DNA of 64,000 nt from Pirellulaceae bacterium (GTDB lineage Bacteria > Planctomycetota > Planctomycetia > Pirellulales > Pirellulaceae). This document shows, piece after piece, positions 28,895-38,899 of the stretch (its first letter is position 1; every line of letters begins with the position of its first letter). The stretch spans positions 186,001-250,000 of the forward strand of contig JAQWSU010000022.1 in the NCBI GenBank assembly GCA_029243025.1. Direction: 5' to 3'. The position numbers were made by a program, and so were the translations under genes. A model generated the notes under the pieces. It did not search any database and was not told where the DNA came from. It saw nothing but the letters and a program-made list of their open reading frames with translations.

Positions 28895-30334
28895 CTATTT
28901 GAGCGGCCATTCTTGCGATTCAGTCCGAGCTGCTGCAAGATTCGTTTCGAATTGTCGGATGAGCTCGCGATGTTCCTTGGCGATATCCTTGGTTTCGCCC
29001 AGGTCATGCTTCAGGTTGTAAAGTTCCAACGCTTGATTACGGCCCGGACGGACGACTTTCCAATCTTGCCATCGAGCAGCCTGCTGAAATCCTCGTTCGT
29101 GGAATTCCCAATAGTGAAAACGATCTTTTAGGTTCTGGTGATTTCCCAGCAGCGTACCCAAGATGCTTTCACCATCCACTTGGTGGTCGATCGTTACGCC
29201 GGCCAATTCGGCGGCGGTGGGTAGGAAATCTTGAAAGCTCCAGACGGTGTCGTTTACTGCGCCCGCCTGAATCCGATTTGGCCAGCGGACGATCATCGGT
29301 GTGCGTAAACCGCCTTCGTACATGTCTCGTTTGCGTCCCCGCAGAGGGCCACTGCTGTCAAAAATACCCTCGTATCGATTGGCCGCACCGTTATCGCTGC
29401 AGAAAAAAACGATGGTCCGTTCTTCGATACCCAGTTCGGCAAGCAGGTCAAGCATGTTGCCCAGGTGCGAATCCATCCGAGTAATCATCGCTGCGTACGT
29501 TTTTTCGGTCTCTGTCCAGTCTCGATCTGCGTAGGGACCAAGGTCCGGGATTTCAAAACGATCGTGGGGGATTGTGTAAGGCAAATATAGGAAAAAACGT
29601 TGATCGGCCATGTCGCGAATTGCGTGTAATGCATGGGCTGTGACTAAATCGTGTGAGTACTGTTGCTGTCGTCCGTCACGGTTGCCCGGCAATTCAAAAC
29701 GATGTTGGTTGAGCCAGAGGTAGGTGGGGAAATACGAGTGGGCTCGTCGCTGATTCAGATAGCCAAAAAACGAGTCGAATCCTTGCTTATTCGGAACTCC
29801 TGACGTCAATGGTTCGCCAAGTCCCCACTTGCCAACCATTGCCGTTTTGTAACCTGCTGATTTCAGGAGTTCGGCAACGGTGATGTCCTCGGCCCGCAGG
29901 GGAACCCGGCCGACTTTGCCTCCCAGGCCAACCACGCCCCCACGCCCCGTATTACCTCGCACACGGGTATGCCCCGTGTGCAGTCCTGTCATCAGGACGC
30001 TTCGTGAGGGCGCACAAACGGTTGAACCTGCATAGCACTGTCGAAATCGCATCCCTTCAGCTGCCAGTCGATCGATGTGCGGTGTTTGTATTTGCTGCTG
30101 ACCGTAGCAGCCCGCATCACCATAGCCCATATCATCGGCCATGATGAAAATGATGTTGGGGCGATTTTGGTCGTTAGCCAAGGTCGCTGGTGCCAGCATG
30201 CCGATCGATGTCAATGCAAAGAGGAAAATGCTTGCCAATCTCAGCGGCGGATGTGGGGCTGCACCACAAATTGGTTGGCTGTCTGACGTTCGAAAAAGAA
30301 ATCGAGTTTTGGAGCGCTGGTTGGTGGATTGCAT
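28895..30334 (-). CDS. Exported arylsulfatase (type I, formylglycine)
   Basis: 479 residues with a long basic N-region and signal (SIFLFALTSIGMLAPATLA). PNIIFIMADDMGYGDAGCYG carries the metal-binding Asp pair. The sulfatase signature C-A-P-S-R with Cys107 (TVCAPSRSVLMTG) is the residue converted to formylglycine by a sulfatase-maturating enzyme. Later metal/substrate residues appear in MVGKWGLG and FFCSDNGA. It removes sulfate from a glycan or aryl ester in the periplasm. The maturase gene is not in the window. Sulfatases are strongly amplified in planctomycetes. Confidence 0.94.
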   Translation of the reverse strand: MQSTNQRSKTRFLFRTSDSQPICGAAPHPPLRLASIFLFALTSIGMLAPATLANDQNRPNIIFIMADDMGYGDAGCYGQQQIQTPHIDRLAAEGMRFRQCYAGSTVCAPSRSVLMTGLHTGHTRVRGNTGRGGVVGLGGKVGRVPLRAEDITVAELLKSAGYKTAMVGKWGLGEPLTSGVPNKQGFDSFFGYLNQRRAHSYFPTYLWLNQHRFELPGNRDGRQQQYSHDLVTAHALHAIRDMADQRFFLYLPYTIPHDRFEIPDLGPYADRDWTETEKTYAAMITRMDSHLGNMLDLLAELGIEERTIVFFCSDNGAANRYEGIFDSSGPLRGRKRDMYEGGLRTPMIVRWPNRIQAGAVNDTVWSFQDFLPTAAELAGVTIDHQVDGESILGTLLGNHQNLKDRFHYWEFHERGFQQAARWQDWKVVRPGRNQALELYNLKHDLGETKDIAKEHRELIRQFETNLAAARTESQEWPLK

Positions 30335-30346
30335 CGTGATGGCCGA

Positions 30347-30375
30347 GGAGGGTCAAGCTGGGGGAGGGTCAAGCT
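30347..30375. repeat. 13-bp direct duplication upstream of the sulfatase
   Basis: GGAGGGTCAAGCT at 30347-30359 recurs exactly at 30363-30375, in the region between the divergent sulfatase and outer-membrane protein genes. Confidence 0.8.
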
Positions 30376-30567
30376 ATCAGTGTTGTGACAGCATACATCG
30401 ATTTTGTTAACAAGGCGAGGATTTTTCAATCGATAGCTGGCAGTTCATCTGCCAGCTGTGATGCATTTTTCTAAATCGATTTGTTTCTGATTTCCGTCGC
30501 TAGTCATGAGGGTGAGATCTTTCTATAGTCCGCCGAAGCTGCTTCGGGACTCATGATGAGGAAAACG

Positions 30568-31515
30568 ATGAACTCCTGTGTATTGATTCGCTGGATTGGG
30601 CTGTTGTGCCTCGGGGGTGCGATGACACGCCCAGTTTTTGCAGAGGAATTTGCGGATGAGCCTTTGATGTCTGAAGAGGTTTGGGGCGATGCGGATTGGT
30701 TGACGATGACCGATGACAGTGAGTTGCCGGTAGAAAGATTTAAGAAAGGTTTTTTCCAGAAGTTTCAGTTGAGCGGTGGCTATCTGGGTTCGGGAAGTCG
30801 CGACAATTTAGGGATTGGTAATGTTGAAGCTCTGGTTGCATTGGGCGTACCGTTGGGGAGTTTTAAAAATATTCTGGCCGTTGCTCCCAAGTTTCGTGTC
30901 GATTTTTTAGATGGCCCCAGCCCATTTGATCTACCGGATCAGGTTTACGATACGGGTGTCAATTTTGTCTGGCGAAAGCAACTCAGCGATCGCTGGGGGG
31001 TGATGGCGGTGGCGACACCGGCGGTTCGCAGCGACTTTGTGGCGACTGAAAAGACGGTGCGTGTGTTTGCACTGGGCTTGGCGACGTGGCAATGGATACC
31101 CGACAAACTCGAGATTTCATTTGGGGCCGTCTACCTGGATCGCAATGACATCTCCCTGTTACCAGCTGTGGGTTTGAGGGCACGACCGAATCCACGCTGG
31201 TTGATTGACCTGATGTTTCCTCGTCCCAGAATTTCTTATCGGATCTCGAAAGACGGGCCTCGTGGTGAAGTGTGGGGATATCTTGGAGGTGCGTTGGGCG
31301 GAAATACTTGGGCAGTGCTTCGGGATGGAATCAACGACGAAATGACGATTCGTGGTTATCAATTGCTACTGGGTATCGAGACTGTTTACCAGGGCGGCAA
31401 CGGAGCCTTCCTTGAAATCGGATCCGCTTTTAATCGCGAAGTGGAATTCGAAGTTGCCGACGAAAAATACGAATTTGGTGCTGGGTTTCTCGTCCAAGCC
31501 GGTCTCGCCTACTAA
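30568..31515 (+). CDS. Exported beta-barrel protein (DUF6268-like)
   Basis: 315 residues from ATG 30568, chosen for GAGG six bases upstream; ATGs at 30553 and 30556 are alternatives. A signal peptide (LIRWIGLLCLGGAM) precedes an acidic linker. From FQKFQLSGGYL on the sequence alternates as amphipathic beta strands with glycine turns, ending GFLVQAGLAY with a C-terminal aromatic residue, as in outer-membrane barrels. It resembles the DUF6268 group as I remember it. Transport or structural role unknown. Confidence 0.7.
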   Translation: MNSCVLIRWIGLLCLGGAMTRPVFAEEFADEPLMSEEVWGDADWLTMTDDSELPVERFKKGFFQKFQLSGGYLGSGSRDNLGIGNVEALVALGVPLGSFKNILAVAPKFRVDFLDGPSPFDLPDQVYDTGVNFVWRKQLSDRWGVMAVATPAVRSDFVATEKTVRVFALGLATWQWIPDKLEISFGAVYLDRNDISLLPAVGLRARPNPRWLIDLMFPRPRISYRISKDGPRGEVWGYLGGALGGNTWAVLRDGINDEMTIRGYQLLLGIETVYQGGNGAFLEIGSAFNREVEFEVADEKYEFGAGFLVQAGLAY

Positions 31516-31539
31516 GCGGTGGCTCGGAGCGTCTAGCCG

Positions 31540-31800
31540 CTAATTGTTGACTCTTGCCGCAATGAACAGAATCAAGATTGCGCCGACGATTGACATGATC
31601 CAGCCGCTGGGTTGGACGAGCGTTTCGGAGCTGCTTGCAAGAAATGAACCGAGAGTACCACCGAGGAATGAACCGAGGATCCCCAAACCAATCGTTTTGA
31701 TCCAGCCAAGTGGTTGTTGTCCGGGGATGAGAAAACGGGCAATTCCCCCAACGATCAGTCCGAAGATCATCCAACTAATGACACTGCCAAGACTGAACAT
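31540..31800 (-). CDS. GlsB/YeaQ/YmgE-type small membrane stress protein
   Basis: 86 residues with three hydrophobic segments and the family pattern: ISWMIFGLIVGGIARFLIPG, GWIKTIGLGILGSFLGG and a final IMSIVGAILILFI. AAGGAAAC precedes the ATG. The family (transglycosylase-associated protein) is induced by envelope or acid stress in other bacteria; the molecular role is unknown. Confidence 0.93.
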   Translation of the reverse strand: MFSLGSVISWMIFGLIVGGIARFLIPGQQPLGWIKTIGLGILGSFLGGTLGSFLASSSETLVQPSGWIMSIVGAILILFIAARVNN

Positions 31801-31864
31801 AAGAGTTTCCTTGTTTCTGGGGTTTGGAGAGAGAGCGTCGTTGTCTTCACCGGTGGATCGGCAT

Positions 31865-32857
31865 TTACTTGTGGGTTGGCGTTCGGATTGGTGACCATCC
31901 AGCGGTTAATGTCGGGATCCTCCACAGTTGCCCACCGGCAGTGATGAACAACGACTTTAGATCCCTGCCACCGAATGTGCAGTTGGTGACTTCATCTCGG
32001 GGGATCGCGACGAAGCCGATTTGTTGCCCTTCCTGGGTCATCACATAAACGCCAGCTTTGAATTGGTTCGCCGATTCGTATTGATTGGTCTTGTTGCGTC
32101 CGCCGGCAACATAGAGTCGGCCTTGGCGATCGAGGGCCATGCCGTCTGGGCCGCGGCCGTCTTGCCAGTTGAAAATCAGCTTTCGTGAGCCAGGTACGAT
32201 GTCTCCATTCGAAGTCAGGTTGAACCGGAAGAGTTGACGAGCGCCGCCGACTTGGTTGTTGTTATTGTCGGCAACGAAAAGGTACTTGTCGTCAGGAGTG
32301 ATGAGTAAGCCGTTAGGGCGATCGACTTCGTGAGTAATAATGCGTGTGACTTGTCCTGGGCGGTCGATCCGGTAGACGCCTTCGATCGGATTATTATTGT
32401 CATCAAGAATTTCCATGTCCTTACGGTCGCCGTATCGTGGATCACTAAAATAGACGCGCCCCTTCGAATCGATCGTGAGGTCATTGGGCGTGTTGAACCG
32501 CTTTCCCTGATATTGATCAGCAAGTACGGTCGTTCTGCCTTGATCATCAGTTCGAGTGACGCGTCGTCGGCGTGCCTCGCAGATGACGAGATGCCCATCA
32601 AGATCGAAGAGCAATCCATTTGAACCGCCGGATGGATAGCGGAACGGTTGCAGCGTTCCACTCGGACTCATGCGCGTGATGCCGCGAGGCCCGCTGAAGA
32701 ACAAGCCTCGCTGCGGATGCCAGGCCGGCCCTTCGCCCGCGTCATTGGACAGCAGCCTCGTCGGTTTCGCCTTTGCCCCAAAGGGGGGCTCTTGAGCCGA
32801 GATGCTGCTGCAAAAAAAAACGATCAAGACGAAGCCGCGAGCGAAGATGCAGTCCAT
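31865..32857 (-). CDS. Exported SMP-30/gluconolactonase/LRE-type lactonase
   Basis: 330 residues from ATG 32857 with signal DCIFARGFVLIVFFCSSISA. The six-bladed propeller of the family is visible: EGPAWHPQRGLFFSGP (metal-binding Glu), FDLDGHLVICEARRRRV, TPNDLTIDSKGRVYFSDPRYG (metal-binding Asn), DRPNGLLITPDDKYLFVAD (metal-binding Asn and Asp), and GPDGMALDRQGRLYVA. It hydrolyses sugar lactones in the periplasm. It is 86 bp upstream-to-downstream from the 1266-residue cytochrome fusion on the same strand's 3' side and fits with oxidative sugar catabolism. Confidence 0.9.
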   Translation of the reverse strand: MDCIFARGFVLIVFFCSSISAQEPPFGAKAKPTRLLSNDAGEGPAWHPQRGLFFSGPRGITRMSPSGTLQPFRYPSGGSNGLLFDLDGHLVICEARRRRVTRTDDQGRTTVLADQYQGKRFNTPNDLTIDSKGRVYFSDPRYGDRKDMEILDDNNNPIEGVYRIDRPGQVTRIITHEVDRPNGLLITPDDKYLFVADNNNNQVGGARQLFRFNLTSNGDIVPGSRKLIFNWQDGRGPDGMALDRQGRLYVAGGRNKTNQYESANQFKAGVYVMTQEGQQIGFVAIPRDEVTNCTFGGRDLKSLFITAGGQLWRIPTLTAGWSPIRTPTHK

Positions 32858-33023
32858 TGAAATTCCGTTGGGGTGCAGGCCAAAGAGCAGGCAAACTTTT
32901 CCATTGCTGCAACATAACTCGATGGTTTGGAAACGCAACCCGGCATCAGTTGACGATCATTGATTCGCGGCCGAAAGGAGCCGGATTTGGCGGGGTCAGG
33001 AGCCCACGGCCAGTTTGGCTTCC

Positions 33024-36000
33024 TCAATGATTGTGCTTCAGGTGATGCGGTAGTTGGTAGCCGCCCGCTTCCAGGTAAGTCAGCAGATCGAGTATCTCGT
33101 TGCGGGTCAATCCATTCAGCAGATCTGCTGGCATCGAGGAAATCTTGGATGCGGATCGGTCAGCAATCTTTCGTTTGGGGATCAGGGTGACTGCTGTTGG
33201 ATTCAGCAGGTTGGTTACGAGGTTTATCTGCTCTTCATCTTCTTTTTGAATCATGCCGGTCAGCAGTCGGCCGTCCTCTTGTTCAATTACATAGGTGCGG
33301 TACTTTTCATGAATCTCCTGTGACGGTTCCAGAATCTGGCGAAGGAGTTTCTGACCTTTGAATCTTTCCGACACCTTCGTTAATTCGGGTCCGAGTTCAA
33401 TCCCATGTCCAGCGACGAGGTGACATTGATTGCAGCGCGCTTTGATGAAGGCTGCCATACCCCGCATGACTGTGGCTTGAGTGGTTGGTATTTCGACGGT
33501 GGGGAAGTCATCGAGAGTCCAGTCCTTCACAAACGTTGCTTGTTGCCGGGAAGCGAGAATAGAGTTCACATTCTTGATGTCGTCTGTGACGATGATTTCG
33601 CCCTTCATTACGACCCAGTGGCCGGGGAAAGTGCAGACGTAAGGGTAGACACCCGGTTGATTGGGGGCGGTGAATCGGAGGACATGGACACGCGATTGTC
33701 GGCCCGGGCCAATCATGGGCGACGCTTTGAGAATCAAACCTTGTTTCGACGAGGGGATGAAGTTGGAGTTTGCGTTTTGTGGATCTCTTGCCATTTCATT
33801 CGCGGCCATGCCTACTTCTTCCAGGGCGCCCGGCTTGACGATGACCAGATTGTGGTCATTGGCGTCAGGATTTAGAAAGACTAACTTCACCGGCTGATTT
33901 GTTTCCACCACGAATCGTTCTACGGTGTATTTCATTCGTTCGGGCAAGCAGGAGACTTCAACGCGTTTTAGATTCGGTTGGCGATCGAATTCGGCTTCGG
34001 ATGCTGAAGGCGTTGGTTCCTTCAGATTGCTGCCTTGTTTGGCGTGCTTCAAGAAGGATGCGATGCTTGAATTCGGTGCGTCTTGCCAGTGCTGACGGAG
34101 TGCGTGGGAGCCAAACGCCGTTCTGATCGCATAGGTGAGGTGTTGGTCGTGGGGATGTTTCAGGACATCCATGACTGCTCCCAGCGCTTCCGCTGAGCCG
34201 ATGTAGCTGGCCGCGATTGCCGCCTCCATGCGGACGATTCCTCGCGGGTCATTGGCAGCAGCTCCCAACAATGAAATCGAATCCGGTAATGCTTGGTGCC
34301 AATATCGTAACTGTCGAGTTGCCGCCGCTCGCGCGTGGTGTTCGTTGCAGCTGAGAAGTTCTCGCAATAAGGCGGGATTGACGAGATTGATGCCGCGAAA
34401 AAGCCAGAGCGATTCGAGCTGGTGGTGGCGAAATCGTTTGTCTTGTGAATCGAGTTGCGCAGTCCAGGACTTTAATGCGGTGGCGACCTGCAACGGGTCT
34501 CGATCTCGCAGCTCTCGCTTTGCCCAGTAGCGATAACGGTATTCGGGTCGTTTGAGGATTTCGAGAAGCGATCGGATTTCCTCTCCCGCAATCCGGGGCG
34601 GATCGACCAACGGTTTGTCTTTCGTCTTGACTCGCCAGATTCGACCTGAGTGACGATCTCGACGCTTGTCTCGAAGCGAATATTGGGCATGTCCTTTCAC
34701 GGGGTTGTACCAGTCACAAATGTACAACGCGCCGCGTGGACCAAAGCGGATGTCGACCGGGATAAAACTCAGGTTGGAAGAAAAAATAATGTCTCCCACA
34801 TATTCTTCCTCGAAGCCGAATTCCTTTTCGTGCCAATGATGCAATTCGACGCGATTCGTGGGCTTGTACCGAACCTTGATGAAATCTCCTTGGAGTTCTT
34901 CAGGGAATGTTTGGAAGTCGATAAATTCCTGTCCGCAGGTGCCGGAATAGGCTTGCAGGCCGGTCGGGCGGGGATGTTGTTGAGGATAGGTGGGATCCGT
35001 GGCGTGAAACGCCGATGCATAAATGGGATGACTGGCGACGTGTTGCCCCCAGTCATCAAACGTCACGCCCCAAGGATTCGTACTCGAATAGGTACCAAAG
35101 CTTTGCAGGCGATGGTTGCGCGGTTGAAAGCGAAACCAGCCGCTGTTTTGTTGACGAACCGGTCCATAAGGAGTTTCGATTTGAGAATGGTGAAAAACGG
35201 CTTCTCGGAAGATGAGGTCACCGTCGGGAGTCCAGGCCACATCATGCAAGGCATGATGTGAGTCTTCCGTTCCGAATCCCGTTAAAACCCGTCGACGAAA
35301 ATCGGCTTTGCCATCACCGTCGGTGTCCTTGATAAATGTCAGGTGGGGCATTTCCGATACGTAGACGCCGCCGTCACCGAATTCGAAGGAGAGCGGGATG
35401 TGAAGGTCATCGGCAAACACCGTTGATTTGTCGGCTTGCCCATCACCGTCAGTGTCTTCCAAAATTACCAATTTGTCATTTTCATTGTTACCGGGATAGA
35501 CGTGCGGGTAGGTTGTGGAACAGCTGACCCAGAGACGGCCTTGATTGTCCCATCGCATTTGTATTGGAGCGGCGATGTCAGGAAACTCTTCTTCGCTTGC
35601 GAATAAGTTGACTTCGAAACGCGGGTCGACGGTGAATTCCTGTTGCTCTGCTGCTGCGCTAATCCAGCGGTTTGCGCCGCGACTTTCCTTGGTGGCAGGC
35701 AGCGGTGGTAGTTTCGAGTCGTCAGGCAGGTTGGCGGGATTCTTGTCCTCAGCCAACTTCCAGATGAGCTGATCGCGGTTGGAAACCATGAGGTCGAAGT
35801 TTTTCATGGCGGGTAAAAAGTCCAGGTAGCCGTAGCTCTTGTTTCGGCCCCCCGTGTAGTAGAAAGTGTTGATGGGTCGATAGCGGCGAAAGAACTGTTT
35901 GTTCTTGTCGACAATTGCTGCTCGAAGTGCGGCGGTTGTTTTTGGCGCCGGATGACCGGTGATGGCGCTGTGAAGAATCGTTGCGAATAGTTGGTAGCCT

Positions 36001-36824
36001 TCGTGAGATAGGTGGATTCCGTTGATCGTCAAGTCGCGACGCGGATCGGCCATTACTGAAAGTGTAGGCTCGAAAAGATTCACAAAGCCAATTCCCTGGT
36101 CTCGGGCCACCTGCTCCATTGCGGCGGTATATTGCCGAATGTTCTCGTTGTTCAGATCGGCAGCTGGTACGTGCTTGATGTTTTCGTTGGCGATCGGCGA
36201 AACTAGAATTACCTTGGCGGCGCTGATTCCGTTGAAGGCTTTCGATCGCAAGCCGGTAAGGAAACTAGCGAGGGTGTGACGAAATGCTTCCAGTCCATCT
36301 GGTCCCGCAAACGATTCGTTGAAGCCGTAGGCGACCAGGATGATATCCGCTTTTTCATGAGTCAAGTGTTGGTCCAGATCTGCAAAGTTCGCCGGTCGTG
36401 GTTGAAGATTGGATTCGTCGGCAGACCACGCCAGATTGCGTACGACCAACTGGTGTTGAGGGAATTGTTGCTGGAAGGCAGCTTCTAAATGTCCAAAATG
36501 TTGGGCACGATCGAATAGGGTGTTTCCGATCAACATGATCCGATCGCCCGTTTGAAATACGATGGGCAGGACAGTGTTCGTTGGGGGAGCCGATTTGGCT
36601 CGGGGAGATGTCTGCTCGTAAATGCCATACTGCGCGAACTGGGGGTCACGAACAGGATTCGGTTGTGTTGTTTCGGAATGTTTCGTGTCACGCTGACTCC
36701 GCGCCTGCTTCTTGGCTGGACGAGCTTCTTCTTGGGCGATTTGCGACCAACCTTGGTGTGGCAGATGTGCCAGGGTGAGCAGTGTCAGCAGTAGGCTCAA
36801 TTGGCGTGAGGTCATCTTTGTCAT
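33024..36824 (-). CDS. PVC-type membrane-bound dehydrogenase fusion: GDSL - propeller - HEAT - cupredoxin - cytochrome c
   Basis: 1266 residues with a signal peptide (LSLLLTLLTLAHLPHQGWS). In order: an SGNH/GDSL-like domain (about 65-290; GDRIMLIGNTLFDR, then GFNES, and NGIHLSHEGY with the Asp/His region); a glucose/sorbosone-dehydrogenase-like propeller (about 400-720; LEDTDGDGQAD, DTDGDGKADF, CDWYNPVKGHAQ); HEAT-like helical repeats (about 740-900); an azurin-like cupredoxin (about 950-1065; NDHNLVI and CTFPGHWVVMKG giving His, Cys, His, Met ligands); and a C-terminal PVC cytochrome c domain with ARCNQCH (about 1110). It probably oxidises a sugar-like substrate in the periplasm and passes electrons through copper to haem. 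Six bases after the sulfatase gene, so an operon is almost certain. Confidence 0.9.
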   Translation of the reverse strand: MTKMTSRQLSLLLTLLTLAHLPHQGWSQIAQEEARPAKKQARSQRDTKHSETTQPNPVRDPQFAQYGIYEQTSPRAKSAPPTNTVLPIVFQTGDRIMLIGNTLFDRAQHFGHLEAAFQQQFPQHQLVVRNLAWSADESNLQPRPANFADLDQHLTHEKADIILVAYGFNESFAGPDGLEAFRHTLASFLTGLRSKAFNGISAAKVILVSPIANENIKHVPAADLNNENIRQYTAAMEQVARDQGIGFVNLFEPTLSVMADPRRDLTINGIHLSHEGYQLFATILHSAITGHPAPKTTAALRAAIVDKNKQFFRRYRPINTFYYTGGRNKSYGYLDFLPAMKNFDLMVSNRDQLIWKLAEDKNPANLPDDSKLPPLPATKESRGANRWISAAAEQQEFTVDPRFEVNLFASEEEFPDIAAPIQMRWDNQGRLWVSCSTTYPHVYPGNNENDKLVILEDTDGDGQADKSTVFADDLHIPLSFEFGDGGVYVSEMPHLTFIKDTDGDGKADFRRRVLTGFGTEDSHHALHDVAWTPDGDLIFREAVFHHSQIETPYGPVRQQNSGWFRFQPRNHRLQSFGTYSSTNPWGVTFDDWGQHVASHPIYASAFHATDPTYPQQHPRPTGLQAYSGTCGQEFIDFQTFPEELQGDFIKVRYKPTNRVELHHWHEKEFGFEEEYVGDIIFSSNLSFIPVDIRFGPRGALYICDWYNPVKGHAQYSLRDKRRDRHSGRIWRVKTKDKPLVDPPRIAGEEIRSLLEILKRPEYRYRYWAKRELRDRDPLQVATALKSWTAQLDSQDKRFRHHQLESLWLFRGINLVNPALLRELLSCNEHHARAAATRQLRYWHQALPDSISLLGAAANDPRGIVRMEAAIAASYIGSAEALGAVMDVLKHPHDQHLTYAIRTAFGSHALRQHWQDAPNSSIASFLKHAKQGSNLKEPTPSASEAEFDRQPNLKRVEVSCLPERMKYTVERFVVETNQPVKLVFLNPDANDHNLVIVKPGALEEVGMAANEMARDPQNANSNFIPSSKQGLILKASPMIGPGRQSRVHVLRFTAPNQPGVYPYVCTFPGHWVVMKGEIIVTDDIKNVNSILASRQQATFVKDWTLDDFPTVEIPTTQATVMRGMAAFIKARCNQCHLVAGHGIELGPELTKVSERFKGQKLLRQILEPSQEIHEKYRTYVIEQEDGRLLTGMIQKEDEEQINLVTNLLNPTAVTLIPKRKIADRSASKISSMPADLLNGLTRNEILDLLTYLEAGGYQLPHHLKHNH

Positions 36825-36830
36825 CGGTTC

Positions 36831-38681
36831 CTAAGGGCTCGTGTTGTGCAGGGTGCTGGCCAAACGATTGGCGATTCGGCGAGTGAATTCGTAACGATGA
36901 TCCTGCGCAGCTTCGATTTGTGGCAAAAAGGGTCGAGCGTGTTGTCCCACCAGCTCCAAGCCGCGGATGGCGTACAAGCCTACCGCGTAATTGTCGTTAT
37001 CGAGTTCGTCGGCTAGACGCCCGCAAAATTCAGTTCGCCCCAGACGACAAAGAGCCAACGTTGCTGCCACGCGGACCGCGGCGGACTTATCTTCAGCTAA
37101 GGGTAGGATGCGAGCCGCGTCTTGAGGAACGCCGTAGAGGCCCAGTTGAGTGGCTGCCCAGTAACGCACGGCAGCGTGTGAAGAAACGAGCCCTCGGATT
37201 ACCCGATTCGTGTTTTGTTGCTCACCCGCTTCGATGACTTGGCGAAGTTCGTTAAGTAAGTTTGAATTTTGAGAGGCTTGCAGAACGTAATACTTGTTTC
37301 GATAAGTCCGCCCCAGTTCTTCCAGTATCGGCTCAGGGATCAGACCCAGGTCACCGCTGCTTGCCATCCAGTCAAACAAGAATTCTCGCAATTTATATAT
37401 CGTTTCCGCCTGTGCCCGTTCGCCTGCCAGATTGTTTGTTTCATGAGGATCGTTTTTGAGGTCATACAATTCCTCGGTTGGTCGCGGAATGCGAAACGGG
37501 CGCGCCTGTAATTGATTCAATTGACCTTTTGCGTGCAGTTGTCGCATCGTTTTGATAATGGACTTCTTGTCCTTGTATACATTGGGTTGCGCGTGTGGCA
37601 AATGGGGCATGAAGTTTCGGATGTACTTATAACGAGGCGTTCGGACACATCGCATTAACTCGACTGTCTCATCGCACCGATCTCGAGCGCTGACGATCAT
37701 TGGGCGAGCCTCGTAATCAGCACTCAACAGATCGCGACCTTGTATGTGGTCCGGTACCTTGATCTTTGCCAACGCGAGTGATGTAGCGGCCACATCGATT
37801 TGAAGAACCAAGTCGTCGCGGCGCTCGCCTGCCTGGGCTCCGTGTGGCATGCGCGCGATCAGCGGTACGCGGATACCTTCTTCATAAAGAAACTGTTTGC
37901 CTCGTAAATGACTGACTCCATGGTCTGTCCAAAAGAAAACAGCCGTTGCTGCCGCAATTCCTTCCCTTTCGAGCCTGTTCAGGATGGCAGCTACTTCTTG
38001 ATCGACTTGGACCCAAGCGTTCAAGTAGTCTGCCCAGTCCTCTTTCAAGACGGGATGATCGGGATAGTAGGGCGGTAACCTTACGTTGTCTGCCGAGATC
38101 CCATCGGACTGGGCTTTCCGTTTTTTCCCGCCTCGTAATTGGACCTGAGCAAAAAAAGGTTGGTTCTTCGCTCGTCCTTTCCAATCAGCAGCGTCGTAAT
38201 CCTGCTTATTCCAGACAAAGTTATAGTCTGTCTTGCCAAATTTCGCCTTGGGCAATCCCGTCGCACTGTTGCACGTGTAGTAGCCAGCTTGTTGAAAGAG
38301 CCGTGGAATCGACGGGATAGGTAATTCGTAGCTCGCCAGGTAGGCGTCGCCTCCGCGCCCCTTGCCACTGGCGGTTTGGCTTCGATGTTGATGCGCGCCG
38401 AGGGTTGTTTGGTACATGCCGGTTACCATCGCAGAGCGACTTGGCGAGCAGACAGGGCAAGTCACAAAGGCGTTGTCGAATTGAATGCCGGACTGCGCGA
38501 GTGCATCAAGATGAGGTGTCTTGACCGTTGTTTCGCCATAACTACCCAAGTGTGCAGAAGCATCTTCGACGATGATCCATAAAATATTCGGTCGATCGTC
38601 GCTAGACTCGGAAGATTCGCTGGCTTCTGCTGTCGGTGCGGTCAGCACCAAGCAGCAGAAAACGATTGAAAAGCGGAGCAT
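36831..38681 (-). CDS. Exported sulfatase with C-terminal HEAT-like repeats
   Basis: 616 residues with a signal peptide (SIVFCCLVLTAPTAEA). PNILWIIVEDASAHLG contains the first metal ligands; CPVCSPSRSAMVTGMY contains the C-S-P-S-R formylglycine site (Cys78). FFWTDHGVSHLRGKQFLYEEG supplies later metal ligands. From about residue 490 a series of helical repeats (AAVRVAATLALCRLG) follows the catalytic domain. It removes sulfate esters from glycans in the periplasm. The stop is six bases before the start of the cytochrome fusion, linking desulfation with oxidation. Confidence 0.93.
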   Translation of the reverse strand: MLRFSIVFCCLVLTAPTAEASESSESSDDRPNILWIIVEDASAHLGSYGETTVKTPHLDALAQSGIQFDNAFVTCPVCSPSRSAMVTGMYQTTLGAHQHRSQTASGKGRGGDAYLASYELPIPSIPRLFQQAGYYTCNSATGLPKAKFGKTDYNFVWNKQDYDAADWKGRAKNQPFFAQVQLRGGKKRKAQSDGISADNVRLPPYYPDHPVLKEDWADYLNAWVQVDQEVAAILNRLEREGIAAATAVFFWTDHGVSHLRGKQFLYEEGIRVPLIARMPHGAQAGERRDDLVLQIDVAATSLALAKIKVPDHIQGRDLLSADYEARPMIVSARDRCDETVELMRCVRTPRYKYIRNFMPHLPHAQPNVYKDKKSIIKTMRQLHAKGQLNQLQARPFRIPRPTEELYDLKNDPHETNNLAGERAQAETIYKLREFLFDWMASSGDLGLIPEPILEELGRTYRNKYYVLQASQNSNLLNELRQVIEAGEQQNTNRVIRGLVSSHAAVRYWAATQLGLYGVPQDAARILPLAEDKSAAVRVAATLALCRLGRTEFCGRLADELDNDNYAVGLYAIRGLELVGQHARPFLPQIEAAQDHRYEFTRRIANRLASTLHNTSP

Positions 38682-38899
38682 TTGTCGAGTTCCCGTCCCT
38701 AGAAAGTCTTGGTGGTAGTCGTTGGTTGTCTGTAAAGACGTCCTCTTTTTTACGTGACAGCCGATCCTTTTTCCAGCTTTCCTTCATCGGTTCATGTGGG
38801 ATTGCCTCGGATTCGTTAGAATCCATTTGATTCGTTTTGCGGACTTTAATGCGACTTGGTTAAATCCCTTGGTTCGATGGGGTGTGGGGGGCTATTGAT

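Noticed and set aside
31516-31539. Inverted repeat between convergent genes as terminator
   Set aside because: The stem is interrupted by a bulge and lacks a T-run; not called.
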